Positions 1 to 7,019 of a stretch of 13,050 nt of DNA are shown here, in pieces. The notes under the pieces were generated by a model. The model ran no database searches. It was not told the DNA's origin and saw nothing but the letters and a program-made list of their open reading frames with translations. The position numbers and the translations under genes are program-made. The stretch's first letter is position 1, and every line of letters starts with the position of its first letter. The stretch is from Alphaproteobacteria bacterium (GTDB taxonomy: Bacteria; Pseudomonadota; Alphaproteobacteria; Rs-D84), in assembly GCA_017936185.1 (NCBI GenBank), contig JAGBGA010000012.1, forward strand, positions 1-13,050, read 5' to 3'.

Positions 1-65
<65 letters not shown>

Positions 66-75
66 AGATTCTTTG

Positions 76-104
76 AAAATTCACCCATGTGGTGGATTTT
101 TTTT
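76..104 (+). terminator. rho-independent terminator after tRNA-fMet
   Basis: AAAATTCACC (76-85) pairs with GGTGGATTTT (91-100) to make a 10-bp stem with one T-G wobble and a 5-base loop. It runs directly into a further TTTT (101-104), so the transcript ends in an 8-base U tract. It sits 10 bases after the tRNA CCA end, where a tRNA terminator is expected. Confidence 0.85.
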
Positions 105-116
105 GTTATAATTTAA

Positions 117-145
117 TTGGACATTTTGTATTTATGGCATATCAT
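117..145 (+). promoter_or_regulatory. putative sigma-70 promoter for the beta-barrel gene
   Basis: TTGGAC (117-122) is followed after 17 bases by TATCAT (140-145), five of six bases matching the -10 consensus. The start site would fall near 152, leaving a short leader that contains the ribosome site AAGGGG (155-160), five bases before the ATG at 166. The same -10, TATCAT, occurs before serS. This is inferred from spacing and sequence only. Confidence 0.5.
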
Positions 146-165
146 TCTTTAAAAAAGGGGATGGT

Positions 166-744
166 ATGAAAAAGATATTGTCGTTGTTTGTTGGTGTTAT
201 GCTTGTGGTCGTTGGGACGGCGGGGGCGTCGAATTTTAAACCGTATATTGGGGTTGATGCCGGTTTAAATATCGCAGATTTTACAACAAGATTGGATTTT
301 GATGACAGGTTTTATTCCGCAACAATAAACGCCGGGGCGCGTATAGGGCGCGGGTTCGGGGTGGAATTCTTTTTTACGCATTCGTCGTCAAATGAATTGG
401 ATTATATAATTGTGGCCGAAGCCTTGAATCATGAAATTTATTATATGGGATATGGATTTGATGTGTTTGGGTACTATAATATGTCCCAAGATTTTGATTT
501 CTTTACTTCGTTTGGGGTCGCGAATTATCGGATGTATAATAAATTTGAATATGTCAGTCCGTATCAAGACTTGTCCAGTACACAATCGGATAACAATATC
601 GCAACGCGGTTTGGCATTGGTGTAATGTATTCTTTCCCAGGGGACAGTGCGTCTGGATTAATTCAATATCAATATGTGCCGGTAAACAGCGAAATAATCA
701 ATGTGATATCTGAATTTTCAATCGGGTTCAGATATTATTTCTGA
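166..744 (+). CDS. secreted outer-membrane beta-barrel protein (Opa/OmpA-like)
   Basis: A 192-residue protein with a clear Sec signal peptide: MKK, a hydrophobic core at residues 4-18, and a signal peptidase I site of AxA form (A19-G-A21), so the mature protein probably starts at S22. The mature part alternates hydrophobic and polar residues with many Tyr/Phe/Gly and turns rich in Asp/Asn. It ends in FRYYF, the terminal aromatic residue that the BAM machinery recognises in outer-membrane barrels. Its size fits an eight-stranded barrel of the porin/opacity superfamily. The ATG at 166 follows AAGGGG by five bases; an out-of-frame ATG at 161 is ignored. It stands alone between the tRNA and the rhamnose operon, with its own candidate promoter. 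The fold class is likely; no specific function can be assigned. Confidence 0.85.
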   Translation: MKKILSLFVGVMLVVVGTAGASNFKPYIGVDAGLNIADFTTRLDFDDRFYSATINAGARIGRGFGVEFFFTHSSSNELDYIIVAEALNHEIYYMGYGFDVFGYYNMSQDFDFFTSFGVANYRMYNKFEYVSPYQDLSSTQSDNNIATRFGIGVMYSFPGDSASGLIQYQYVPVNSEIINVISEFSIGFRYYF

Positions 745-782
745 TGCAGGTGGGCAAGGAATATTGTCTTGTACTTATTTTA

Positions 783-812
783 TTGATTTTTTGTATATTG
801 GTTGGATATTAT
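783..812 (+). promoter_or_regulatory. putative promoter of the rhamnose operon
   Basis: TTGATT (783-788) is followed after 18 bases by TATTAT (807-812), inside the 94-base gap between the barrel gene and rfbA. The same -35, TTGATT, occurs before serS. No convincing terminator for the barrel gene is visible in this gap, so read-through into rfbA is possible. Confidence 0.4.
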
Positions 813-838
813 AACTGTAATAAAAAGGGGTGTTGAAT

Positions 839-1726
839 ATGAAAGGTATTATTCTTGCAGGGGGCAGTGGCAGTCGTCTTTACCCATTGACCAAAACAAC
901 GTCAAAGCAATTGTTACCGGTGTATGATAAACCAATGATTTATTATCCGTTGTCGACATTAATGTTGTTTGGGATTCGCGATGTTTTAATAATTTCAACA
1001 CCACAAGATACGCCGAATATCGAAAGGTTGTTTGGTGATGGTAAAAAAATAGGTATGAATATTCAATATGCAATTCAACCAGAACCAAAAGGTATCGCCC
1101 AGGCATTTACAATTGGGGCTGATTTTATTGCCGGTGAAGATGTGTGTTTAATATTGGGGGATAACATCTTTTATATGGGCGGTCAATTCCCAATGTTTCA
1201 ACGCGAAGTTGAAAAAAATTCGGGCGCGCGTGCAACAATATTTGCGTATCATGTGTCAGACCCAGAACGCTTTGGTGTTGTGGAATTTGATGAAAATTTA
1301 AAGGCGATTTCAATTGAAGAAAAACCCAAAAATCCAAGGTCGAATTATGCGTCGGTCGGGTTGTATTTTTATCCGGGGGATGTTGTGGACAAGGCGCGTT
1401 CCTTGAAGCCATCGGCACGCGGGGAATTGGAAATTACAGATTTGAATAATGTGTATCTTCGTGAAGGGCGTATGTCGGTTGTGCCAATGCGACGCGGAAA
1501 TGCGTGGTTGGATGCAGGTACCCCAGACAGCTTGATGGAATCGGGACAGTTTGTTCAGATTATAGAACAGCGTCAAGGATTAAAGATTGCGTGTATTGAA
1601 GAGATTGCGTACAAGCAAGGCTTTATTGATGATGCGCAAATGTTGGCATTAATCAATGAATTAAAGGCGGGAAATTACAAAGATTATTTGCAAAAAATTT
1701 ATGGTGAAAAACATGAACTTTATTAA
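839..1726 (+). CDS. rfbA: glucose-1-phosphate thymidylyltransferase RmlA
   Basis: First enzyme of dTDP-L-rhamnose synthesis: dTTP plus glucose-1-phosphate gives dTDP-glucose and pyrophosphate, in the cytoplasm. The 295 residues match the family length. The nucleotide-binding signature GGSGSRLYPLT is at residues 8-18, with SKQLLPV (K23) in the same loop. EPKGIAQAF (82-90) and LGDNIFY (106-112) follow, and EEKPKNPRS lies further on, all typical of RmlA. The start is set at 839 rather than at an in-frame GTG at 830, because the strong ribosome site AAAAAGGGG (822-830) ends eight bases before 839 and the protein then begins MKGIILAGG, as expected for the family. It opens the four-gene operon and overlaps rfbC by 14 bases. 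Confidence 0.96.
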   Translation: MKGIILAGGSGSRLYPLTKTTSKQLLPVYDKPMIYYPLSTLMLFGIRDVLIISTPQDTPNIERLFGDGKKIGMNIQYAIQPEPKGIAQAFTIGADFIAGEDVCLILGDNIFYMGGQFPMFQREVEKNSGARATIFAYHVSDPERFGVVEFDENLKAISIEEKPKNPRSNYASVGLYFYPGDVVDKARSLKPSARGELEITDLNNVYLREGRMSVVPMRRGNAWLDAGTPDSLMESGQFVQIIEQRQGLKIACIEEIAYKQGFIDDAQMLALINELKAGNYKDYLQKIYGEKHELY

Positions 1727-2264
1727 AACCGATATTGATGGTGTTGTGATTGTTGAACCGCGTGTTTTTTCAGATGCGCGTGGGTACTTTTTTGAAAGCT
1801 ATAATGCAGAGGAGTTTGAAAAAAATGGTATTCCAAACGTCTTTGTTCAAGATAATCAATCGATGTCGTCATATGGGGTTGTGCGTGGATTGCATTGCCA
1901 GACCGGTGAATTTGCCCAGGCAAAGTTGGTGCGGGTGTTGTCGGGGGTGGTGCTTGATGTGGCGGTGGATGTGCGAAAGGGGTCGCCGACATTTGGTAAA
2001 TATGTGGCGGTGGAATTAAGTGCAGAAAATAAAAGGCAATTATTTATTCCGCGTGGTTTTTTGCATGGGTTTTCGGTGCTGTCGGATGTGGCGGTGTTTG
2101 CGTACAAGTGTGATAACCTTTATGCGCCACATTCAGAATTTGGTGTGCGGTTCGACGACCCGGATATCGGTGTCGATTGGAAAATTCCTGTCGATAAAAT
2201 TATTGTTTCGGACAAAGATAAAAATGCAATGGGGTTGAAAGATGTTCCTGATTACGGGTGCTGA
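1713..2264 (+). CDS. rfbC: dTDP-4-dehydrorhamnose 3,5-epimerase RmlC
   Basis: A 183-residue cupin-type epimerase that inverts C3 and C5 of dTDP-4-keto-6-deoxyglucose. Visible family marks are RGYFFESYN (24-31), VRGLHCQ (58-63) with the catalytic His at 61, AQAKLVRV (69-75), IPRGFLHGF (112-120) and the Tyr-Lys pair at 131-132. I chose the ATG at 1713, giving MNFIKTDIDG as in RmlC proteins, with a weak GGTGA ribosome site just upstream. An in-frame ATG at 1701 would add four residues. The start lies inside the end of rfbA and the end overlaps rfbD by 23 bases, which suggests translational coupling. Confidence 0.94.
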   Translation: MNFIKTDIDGVVIVEPRVFSDARGYFFESYNAEEFEKNGIPNVFVQDNQSMSSYGVVRGLHCQTGEFAQAKLVRVLSGVVLDVAVDVRKGSPTFGKYVAVELSAENKRQLFIPRGFLHGFSVLSDVAVFAYKCDNLYAPHSEFGVRFDDPDIGVDWKIPVDKIIVSDKDKNAMGLKDVPDYGC

Positions 2265-3063
2265 TGGGCAACTTGGGCGCGCGGTGTCTGGATTGTTACC
2301 AGACGCGATTTGTACAGATAAAAATACGCTTGATATTACAGATGCGGCGGCGGTGAATGCGTTTGTGCGTGAAAATAATATCGATGTGATTATTAATTGT
2401 GCGGCATATACGGCGGTGGACAAGGCCGAAGATGATACAGAATTGGCAACAAAAATTAATGTCGATGGACCAATGAATTTGGCAAAAACAGGCGCAAAGA
2501 TTATTCATATATCAACGGATTATGTGTTTGATGGGACGGGGTGTGTGCCATATGGCACAGATGACAAGACAAATCCGGTGTCGGTGTATGGAAAAACAAA
2601 ACGGGCCGGTGAAGTTGCGGTCTTGGAAAACGCAAATGTGGCGATTGTGATTCGAACTGCGTGGCTTTATGGGCCAAATGGTAATAACTTTGTAAAGACT
2701 ATGCGTCGATTGGGGGCGGAAAAAGATGCGATAAATGTTGTGTCAGACCAGATTGGAAGTCCGACTTTTGTTGGGGACTTGGCCGATGCGATTGTTAAAA
2801 TTATTCCGCAAATGACACATGAAAACAGTGGAATTTATCACTTTACAAACGAAGGCGTGTGTTCATGGTATGATTTTGCGTGTGAAATTATGGAAATGTC
2901 GGGATTGAAATGTGATGTAAATCCAATAAAATCAAATCAATACCCAACACGCGCAACGCGACCATTTTACAGCGTTTTGGATAAAGATAAAATAAAACAA
3001 GTGTTCGGTTTGAAAATTAATCATTGGAAAAAGGGGTTGGAAAAATGCATAAATCAATTCTAG
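2242..3063 (+). CDS. rfbD: dTDP-4-dehydrorhamnose reductase RmlD
   Basis: Last step of the pathway: NAD(P)H-dependent reduction of dTDP-4-keto-L-rhamnose to dTDP-L-rhamnose. The 273-residue protein is an extended short-chain dehydrogenase. It has the Rossmann glycine motif GADGQLG at residues 6-12, NCAAYTAVDKAE at 52-63, STDYVFDG at 91-98 and the catalytic YGKTK (Y116, K120), followed by RTAWLYG. It is a little shorter than many RmlD proteins, with no motif missing. GGGG (2231-2234) lies seven bases before the ATG, inside rfbC. The 3' end overlaps rfbB by 19 bases. Confidence 0.95.
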   Translation: MFLITGADGQLGRAVSGLLPDAICTDKNTLDITDAAAVNAFVRENNIDVIINCAAYTAVDKAEDDTELATKINVDGPMNLAKTGAKIIHISTDYVFDGTGCVPYGTDDKTNPVSVYGKTKRAGEVAVLENANVAIVIRTAWLYGPNGNNFVKTMRRLGAEKDAINVVSDQIGSPTFVGDLADAIVKIIPQMTHENSGIYHFTNEGVCSWYDFACEIMEMSGLKCDVNPIKSNQYPTRATRPFYSVLDKDKIKQVFGLKINHWKKGLEKCINQF

Positions 3064-4052
3064 TTACAGGTGGGGCAGGTTTTATTGGTTCTAATTTTGT
3101 GCCGTATTTTTGTGAAAAATATCCACAGTACAAGATTATTAACCTTGATAAACTGACGTATGCGGGGAATCTTGATAACTTAAAGGAATGCGATAACTTT
3201 TCGAACTATGTCTTTGTTCATGGTGATATTTGTGATGCGCAATTGGTTGAAAAAATCTTTAAAGATTATGATGTGCGTGGGGTGATTCACTTTGCGGCGG
3301 AAAGCCATGTGGATAATTCTATCAAAGGGCCGGGGGCGTTTATAAATACAAATATTGTTGGGACATTTAACTTGTTGGATGTGGCGCGTCGCCATTGGAT
3401 GGATGGCCCGGGTGCCGTAAAGCCAGGATACGAAGATTGTCGTTTCCATCATATTTCAACAGATGAAGTGTATGGTACACTTGGGGATACGGGGATGTTC
3501 CGCGAAGATACACCATATGCACCAAACAGTCCTTATTCTGCGTCCAAGGCATCATCGGATTTCTTGGTGCGGGCATACCATCATACGTATGGAATGAATG
3601 TAACAACATCGAATTGTTCAAATAATTATGGTCCGAAACAGCATAATGAAAAACTGATTCCACATATAATCAGTAAAGCCTTGGCGTTACAGCCATTGCC
3701 AATATATGGAACGGGTGAAAATATTCGTGATTGGTTGTATGTTTTGGATCACTGCAAGGCGATTGATTTGATTTATCATACCGGACACAGTGGCGAAACA
3801 TATAATATTGGTGGGCGCAACGAAAGAAACAATATAACAATTGTAAAAACAATTTGTGCAATTCTTGACGCGAAAAGACCGCGCAGTGATGGCAAGAAAT
3901 ATGAAGATTTGATTACTTTTGTTGCCGATCGTGCGGGGCATGATTTCAGATATGCAATTGATGCGACCAAGTTGGAAACAGAACTTGGGTGGCGTGCAGA
4001 TGAAACCTTTGATACCGGCATTGTAAAAACAGTTGAATGGTATTTGAAATAA
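3045..4052 (+). CDS. rfbB: dTDP-glucose 4,6-dehydratase RmlB
   Basis: Second enzyme of the pathway: NAD-dependent conversion of dTDP-glucose to dTDP-4-keto-6-deoxyglucose. The protein has 335 residues. It shows the NAD-binding TGGAGFIGSNF (8-18), HFAAESHVD (82-90), the catalytic T139-D140-E141 within ISTDEVYG, YSASK (Y164, K168) and SNNYGPKQ (192-199). The start at 3045 is preferred because AAGGGG (3031-3036) sits eight bases upstream and MHKSILVTGG places the glycine motif normally. An in-frame TTG at 3024 would lie before that ribosome site. The gene closes the rfbA-C-D-B operon and its stop codon lies in the shared terminator with serS. Confidence 0.96.
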   Translation: MHKSILVTGGAGFIGSNFVPYFCEKYPQYKIINLDKLTYAGNLDNLKECDNFSNYVFVHGDICDAQLVEKIFKDYDVRGVIHFAAESHVDNSIKGPGAFINTNIVGTFNLLDVARRHWMDGPGAVKPGYEDCRFHHISTDEVYGTLGDTGMFREDTPYAPNSPYSASKASSDFLVRAYHHTYGMNVTTSNCSNNYGPKQHNEKLIPHIISKALALQPLPIYGTGENIRDWLYVLDHCKAIDLIYHTGHSGETYNIGGRNERNNITIVKTICAILDAKRPRSDGKKYEDLITFVADRAGHDFRYAIDATKLETELGWRADETFDTGIVKTVEWYLK

Positions 4053-4079
4053 AAAAAGCGCCCGTTTGGGCGTTTTTTT
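4051..4079. terminator. compact bidirectional terminator between rfbB and serS
   Basis: CGCCC (4059-4063) pairs with GGGCG (4068-4072) around a GTTT loop. The stem is extended by a G-T wobble and six A-T pairs, with seven A on the left and seven T on the right. Read either way it gives a GC stem followed by a U tract. It uses bases of both the rfbB stop (4050-4052) and the serS stop (4078-4080 on the minus strand). Confidence 0.9.
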
Positions 4080-5358
4080 ATTTGTGTGTGCCACCAATTT
4101 TCGTGCGGCCACCCATCAATGGTTGTAACTTTTTTGGAATGTTTACCGAACCATCTGGGTTTTGGTGGTTTTCAATTACCGGTACAATCGCGCGTGGAAG
4201 GGCAATGCCGGTATTGTTCAAGGTTGCACAAAACTGCATATTTCCGTCGCGGTCGCGAAAACGAGTGTTTGTACGGCGGGCCTGGAATTGACCAATTGAT
4301 GAACATGAGCCCAATTCACGATATGTGTTTTCGCTTGGGAACCATGCTTCGACGTCGTGCATTTTTACCTTGTTAAATCCCATGTCGCCGGTGCATGCCG
4401 CAATAACACGATATGGTAATTCAAGGTCTTGCATGACTTCACATAAATTATTCAGTAAGTGTTCGTGCATTTCGTCGGATTGTTCCGGGGTACAGTATAT
4501 ATACTGTTCAACCTTGTTAAATTGATGTATACGCACGATTCCGCGGGTGTCACGACCGGCGGCGCCGGCTTCTTTGCGGAAACATGGTGAAAAGCCCGCG
4601 TATTTAATTGGCAGGTCGCGTTCGTGTAATACTTCGTCACTGTGCAGTGAATTTAACACGATTTCTGCCGTTCCGGCCAGGCAACGGTCGGTATCTGTTA
4701 ACATAAACACGTCGTTGTTCATAACAGACATGTCGGACCCCATAAAATGACCGGCGTTGAATATTGTCTGGGGCTTGGTAATAGATGGGCAATTTACAAA
4801 TGTAAAGCCTTTGGATATTAATTTTTGGATAACGTATGTTTGAATGGCCAATTCAAGTTCGGCCGCTTCGCCAAAAAGGGCGTATGTGCGTGAACCACAA
4901 ATAGATGCGATTTTTTCCGGTTTCCACCATCCATTCATTTCAAGTAAATCCCATTGTGCCCGTGGCGTAAAGTCAAATTCGCGTGGTGTGCCAACACGAC
5001 GAATTTCGACATTTTCGGTGTCGTCACGACCAATTGGGGCGTCGTTTGCAGGGATTTGTGGAACACGATGCAATAAATCGTTTAATTGTTCTTGTTTTTG
5101 GGCAAGTTCGTCCATGTCGGCGGCAATTTCATTCGCGATTTCTTTGGACTTTGCGATTAATGGCGCTTTGTCCGTTGCCGTTGGAATTTCACGTGTGATT
5201 TTGTTCTTTTCGGCGGTTTTGGATTGCGTAATCGTTTTAAGTTCACGAACACGTTTGTCTGTTTCTAATATTTCATCGGTATAATCAGTAAAACCCTTTA
5301 ATTCGCATGCACGTTTGATTGCGTCGGGGTTTTCACGAATAAATTTTATATCCAACAT
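4078..5358 (-). CDS. serS: seryl-tRNA synthetase
   Basis: Cytoplasmic class II synthetase that activates serine and charges tRNA-Ser. The 426 residues fit the bacterial enzyme. Residues 1-105 form the tRNA-binding helical arm, a Lys/Glu-rich coiled coil. The core carries TAE (230-232), motif 2 as CFRKEAGAAGRDTRG (259-273; R261) with HQFNKVE, and CSSIGQFQARRTNTRFR (352-368). Motif 3 is TLNNTGIALPRAIVPVIEN (379-397; Arg 389). Motif 3 differs from the common bacterial TLNGSGLAVGR form but keeps the arginine. The ATG is six bases after AAGGAAG (5365-5371). The gene is alone on its strand, with its own candidate promoter. Confidence 0.96.
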   Translation of the reverse strand: MLDIKFIRENPDAIKRACELKGFTDYTDEILETDKRVRELKTITQSKTAEKNKITREIPTATDKAPLIAKSKEIANEIAADMDELAQKQEQLNDLLHRVPQIPANDAPIGRDDTENVEIRRVGTPREFDFTPRAQWDLLEMNGWWKPEKIASICGSRTYALFGEAAELELAIQTYVIQKLISKGFTFVNCPSITKPQTIFNAGHFMGSDMSVMNNDVFMLTDTDRCLAGTAEIVLNSLHSDEVLHERDLPIKYAGFSPCFRKEAGAAGRDTRGIVRIHQFNKVEQYIYCTPEQSDEMHEHLLNNLCEVMQDLELPYRVIAACTGDMGFNKVKMHDVEAWFPSENTYRELGSCSSIGQFQARRTNTRFRDRDGNMQFCATLNNTGIALPRAIVPVIENHQNPDGSVNIPKKLQPLMGGRTKIGGTHK

Positions 5359-5392
5359 AATATTCTTCCTTGGGTTATTTAATATGTTCCTA

Positions 5393-5421
5393 ATGATATT
5401 ATTATTTTTTTATAAAATCAA
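5393..5421 (-). promoter_or_regulatory. serS: putative sigma-70 promoter of serS
   Basis: On the minus strand TTGATT (5421-5416) is followed after 17 bases by TATCAT (5398-5393). The predicted start is near 5386, leaving a leader of about 28 bases with AAGGAAG before the ATG. The leader is too short for a T-box or similar RNA switch. Confidence 0.55.
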
Positions 5422-5447
5422 CCGCATCATAAATCTTGTTTTTTTGT

Positions 5448-5476
5448 TTGCATATTATTTGCCGGTTGTGTATCCT
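5448..5476 (+). promoter_or_regulatory. trxB: possible trxB promoter
   Basis: TTGCAT (5448-5453), 17 bases, then TATCCT (5471-5476). Both hexamers are imperfect, but the spacing is ideal and the predicted start leaves a short leader containing AGGAAGG (5491-5497). The intergenic stretch is very T-rich, so chance matches are easy. Confidence 0.3.
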
Positions 5477-5505
5477 TGGGCCATGGTAAAAGGAAGGTTA
5501 TTATA

Positions 5506-6405
5506 ATGTATGATGTTATTATTCTTGGGTCGGGACCCGCAGGTTTAACCGCCGCACTTTACACCGCGCGTGCAAATAAAAAGACACTTGTTTTGGGCGG
5601 TGACCGTCTTGGTGGACAAATGGCCGGCATCGCAACACTTGAAAACTATCCGGGGTGGGCCGGGTCGGGACTTGAATTGGCCCAGTTTATGCAAAAACAA
5701 TGTGAAAATTTTGGTGCCACCGTCGATTTTCGTACCGCAAAAAGTATTTCAGGTAACACAACAGACGGTTTTACCGTTACCACCGAATGTGGCCAAAGTT
5801 TTTCTGCAAAAGTCATTATAATTGCCACCGGTGCGTCCCCACGTAAACTTGAAATAGATGGTGCGCGTGAATTTATGGGGCGGGGCGTTTCATATTGTGC
5901 CACATGTGATGGCTTCTTTTATTCCGGTAAAACCGTCATTGTCCTTGGGGGCGGGAATTCTGCATTGAATGATGCGCTTTATCTGGCAGACTTGGCCAAA
6001 ACTGTCAAGATTGTTTATCGTAAATCGGCATTTACACGTGCCGAAGCCGTTCTTTGTGAACGTGTCGCTGCGCGCGACAACATCGAATGTTTATTTGATA
6101 CAGACCTGGCAAAAATTGCCGCCAAGCCAGATTCCACCGACGGTGAATTAATTGTCACCACCACCGCCGGTGACGAACTTGTTGTTGATGGTGTTTTTGT
6201 CGCCATCGGTCACGAAGCCAACACCGACTATCTTACCGAAGATATCAAGCGTGACCCCATGGGACGTCTTGCCCCATCCGACATGCCCGACGGTCTTTTT
6301 GTTGCCGGTGATGTTCATTCGGGTTTAAAGATGCAAATCGCGACGGCGGTCGGAACAGGGTGTAGTGCAGCCATGGACGCAATCGCCTTTTTAAATAAAT
6401 TATAA
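5506..6405 (+). CDS. trxB: thioredoxin reductase
   Basis: Flavoenzyme that passes electrons from NADPH through FAD and a disulfide to thioredoxin in the cytoplasm. The 299 residues fit the low-molecular-weight type. FAD binding is shown by GSGPAG (8-13) and the later DMPDGLFVAGD segment. The redox centre is C131-A-T-C134 within SYCATCDGFF. The NADPH domain has GGGNSA (148-153), where Asn replaces the common Asp, and VYRKSAFTRAE (170-180), a variant of the HRRxxFRA loop that reads the NADPH phosphate. AGGAAGG lies eight bases before the ATG; an in-frame TTG at 5476 is not preferred. Codon choice is unlike neighbouring plus-strand genes, with CTT leucine and many GCC, ACC and GTC. A ferredoxin/flavodoxin-dependent relative is possible but less likely given the basic NADPH loop. 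Confidence 0.92.
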   Translation: MYDVIILGSGPAGLTAALYTARANKKTLVLGGDRLGGQMAGIATLENYPGWAGSGLELAQFMQKQCENFGATVDFRTAKSISGNTTDGFTVTTECGQSFSAKVIIIATGASPRKLEIDGAREFMGRGVSYCATCDGFFYSGKTVIVLGGGNSALNDALYLADLAKTVKIVYRKSAFTRAEAVLCERVAARDNIECLFDTDLAKIAAKPDSTDGELIVTTTAGDELVVDGVFVAIGHEANTDYLTEDIKRDPMGRLAPSDMPDGLFVAGDVHSGLKMQIATAVGTGCSAAMDAIAFLNKL

Positions 6406-6410
6406 TAATT

Positions 6411-6481
6411 TATCTAAAAGCGGTGCCGGCAATTCATGTAGCGTTTTGTACACTACATTGCCGGCACTGCTTTTATCTAAA
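6411..6481. repeat. bulged inverted repeat flanked by 8-bp direct repeats (terminator or MITE-like)
   Basis: A long imperfect hairpin lies in the 110-base gap between convergent trxB and the J-domain gene. The left arm AAAAGCGGTGCCGGCA, a 4-base ATTC bulge and ATGTAG pair with CTACAT and TGCCGGCACTGCTTTT, giving about 22 pairs with one G-T wobble and an 11-base loop. Each arm contains the palindrome TGCCGGCA. TATCTAAA occurs just outside on both sides (6411-6418 and 6474-6481) as a direct repeat. It may terminate transcription in both directions, though the U tracts are only four bases. The flanking repeats also resemble a target-site duplication of a tiny inserted element. No second copy was seen in the window. 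Confidence 0.6.
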
Positions 6482-6515
6482 TCATTCTAATTTATTTAAA
6501 CACGTCTTTTTGGGG

Positions 6516-7019
6516 TTATTTTTTCCCATAGTGTTTCTTTAATATTTCGTATGCGGTGGATATGCGGGCAAATTCTGTGGCGGCATTCTTTTTATCAAGC
6601 GCGGTGTCCGGGTGATATTTTTTCGCCAATGCACGATATTTTACACCAACGTCACGCCATGTGGCCGATATGCCAAGGTCAAATACTTTCAAGGCCGATA
6701 CAACATTGGTTGGTAATTTACTTTTTGCGGGCATGCGGTCAAATTTGCTGCGCCCGGTTATGAAATCGTTTATGAATTTTTCATAATCTTTGGCGTCGGC
6801 GTTCGCGGTTTCTTTGTCTTTTAATGTGGTGCCAAATGTTTGACGTTCCCAATCTTCTTCGATTTCGTCGGGGGTCATGTCGGCATAGTAATTCCAATTT
6901 TTGTTGTATTCGGCCGCGTGTTCTGTGCAAAAAAACCAATATTCTTTTAAGTCACGTGATTTTGGGGCGCGGCATGTGCCGGCTTTGCCACAACCGGGTT
7001 TATCACATTTTTTTATCAT
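6516..7019 (-). CDS. J-domain protein with N-terminal Cys/His cluster
   Basis: A 167-residue DnaJ-type co-chaperone-like protein. The N-terminus has C5, C10, C16, C31 and H34 in a CDKPGCGKAGTCRAPK...FFCTEH pattern that could bind zinc, followed by EYNKNWNYYADM. The C-terminal 60 residues form a J domain with the HPD signature at 136-138 (KKYHPDTA), which stimulates Hsp70 ATPase activity in the family. There is no G/F region or DnaJ-type zinc finger, so it is not DnaJ itself. Proteins with this layout are, as far as I know, characteristic of Alphaproteobacteria, and their client is unknown to me. Its ATG overlaps the xerD stop as ATGA (7016-7019), so translation is probably coupled. It is the last gene of the minus-strand operon. 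Confidence 0.88.
   Translation of the reverse strand: MIKKCDKPGCGKAGTCRAPKSRDLKEYWFFCTEHAAEYNKNWNYYADMTPDEIEEDWERQTFGTTLKDKETANADAKDYEKFINDFITGRSKFDRMPAKSKLPTNVVSALKVFDLGISATWRDVGVKYRALAKKYHPDTALDKKNAATEFARISTAYEILKKHYGKK

Noticed and set aside
745..838. Terminator after the beta-barrel gene (CAAG...CTTG around 755-771)
   Set aside because: The stem is only four pairs with a nine-base loop, and the following T run is interrupted. It is too weak to call.
4844..5284. Plus-strand open frame of 146 codons inside serS
   Set aside because: It is antisense to the SerRS N-terminal arm, Ser-rich without domains, and lacks a ribosome site.
5359..5505. T-box or other RNA switch in the serS leader, or a tiny peptide gene in this gap
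   Set aside because: The predicted serS leader is only about 28 bases. The short frames on the minus strand (7 to 9 codons) have no ribosome sites. The region is simply T-rich promoter DNA.
6419..6473. dif-like recombination site next to xerD
   Set aside because: The hairpin arms are GC-rich (GTGCCGGCA), the inner loop is not a 6-8 base spacer between two Xer arms, and no match to known dif arms is visible.
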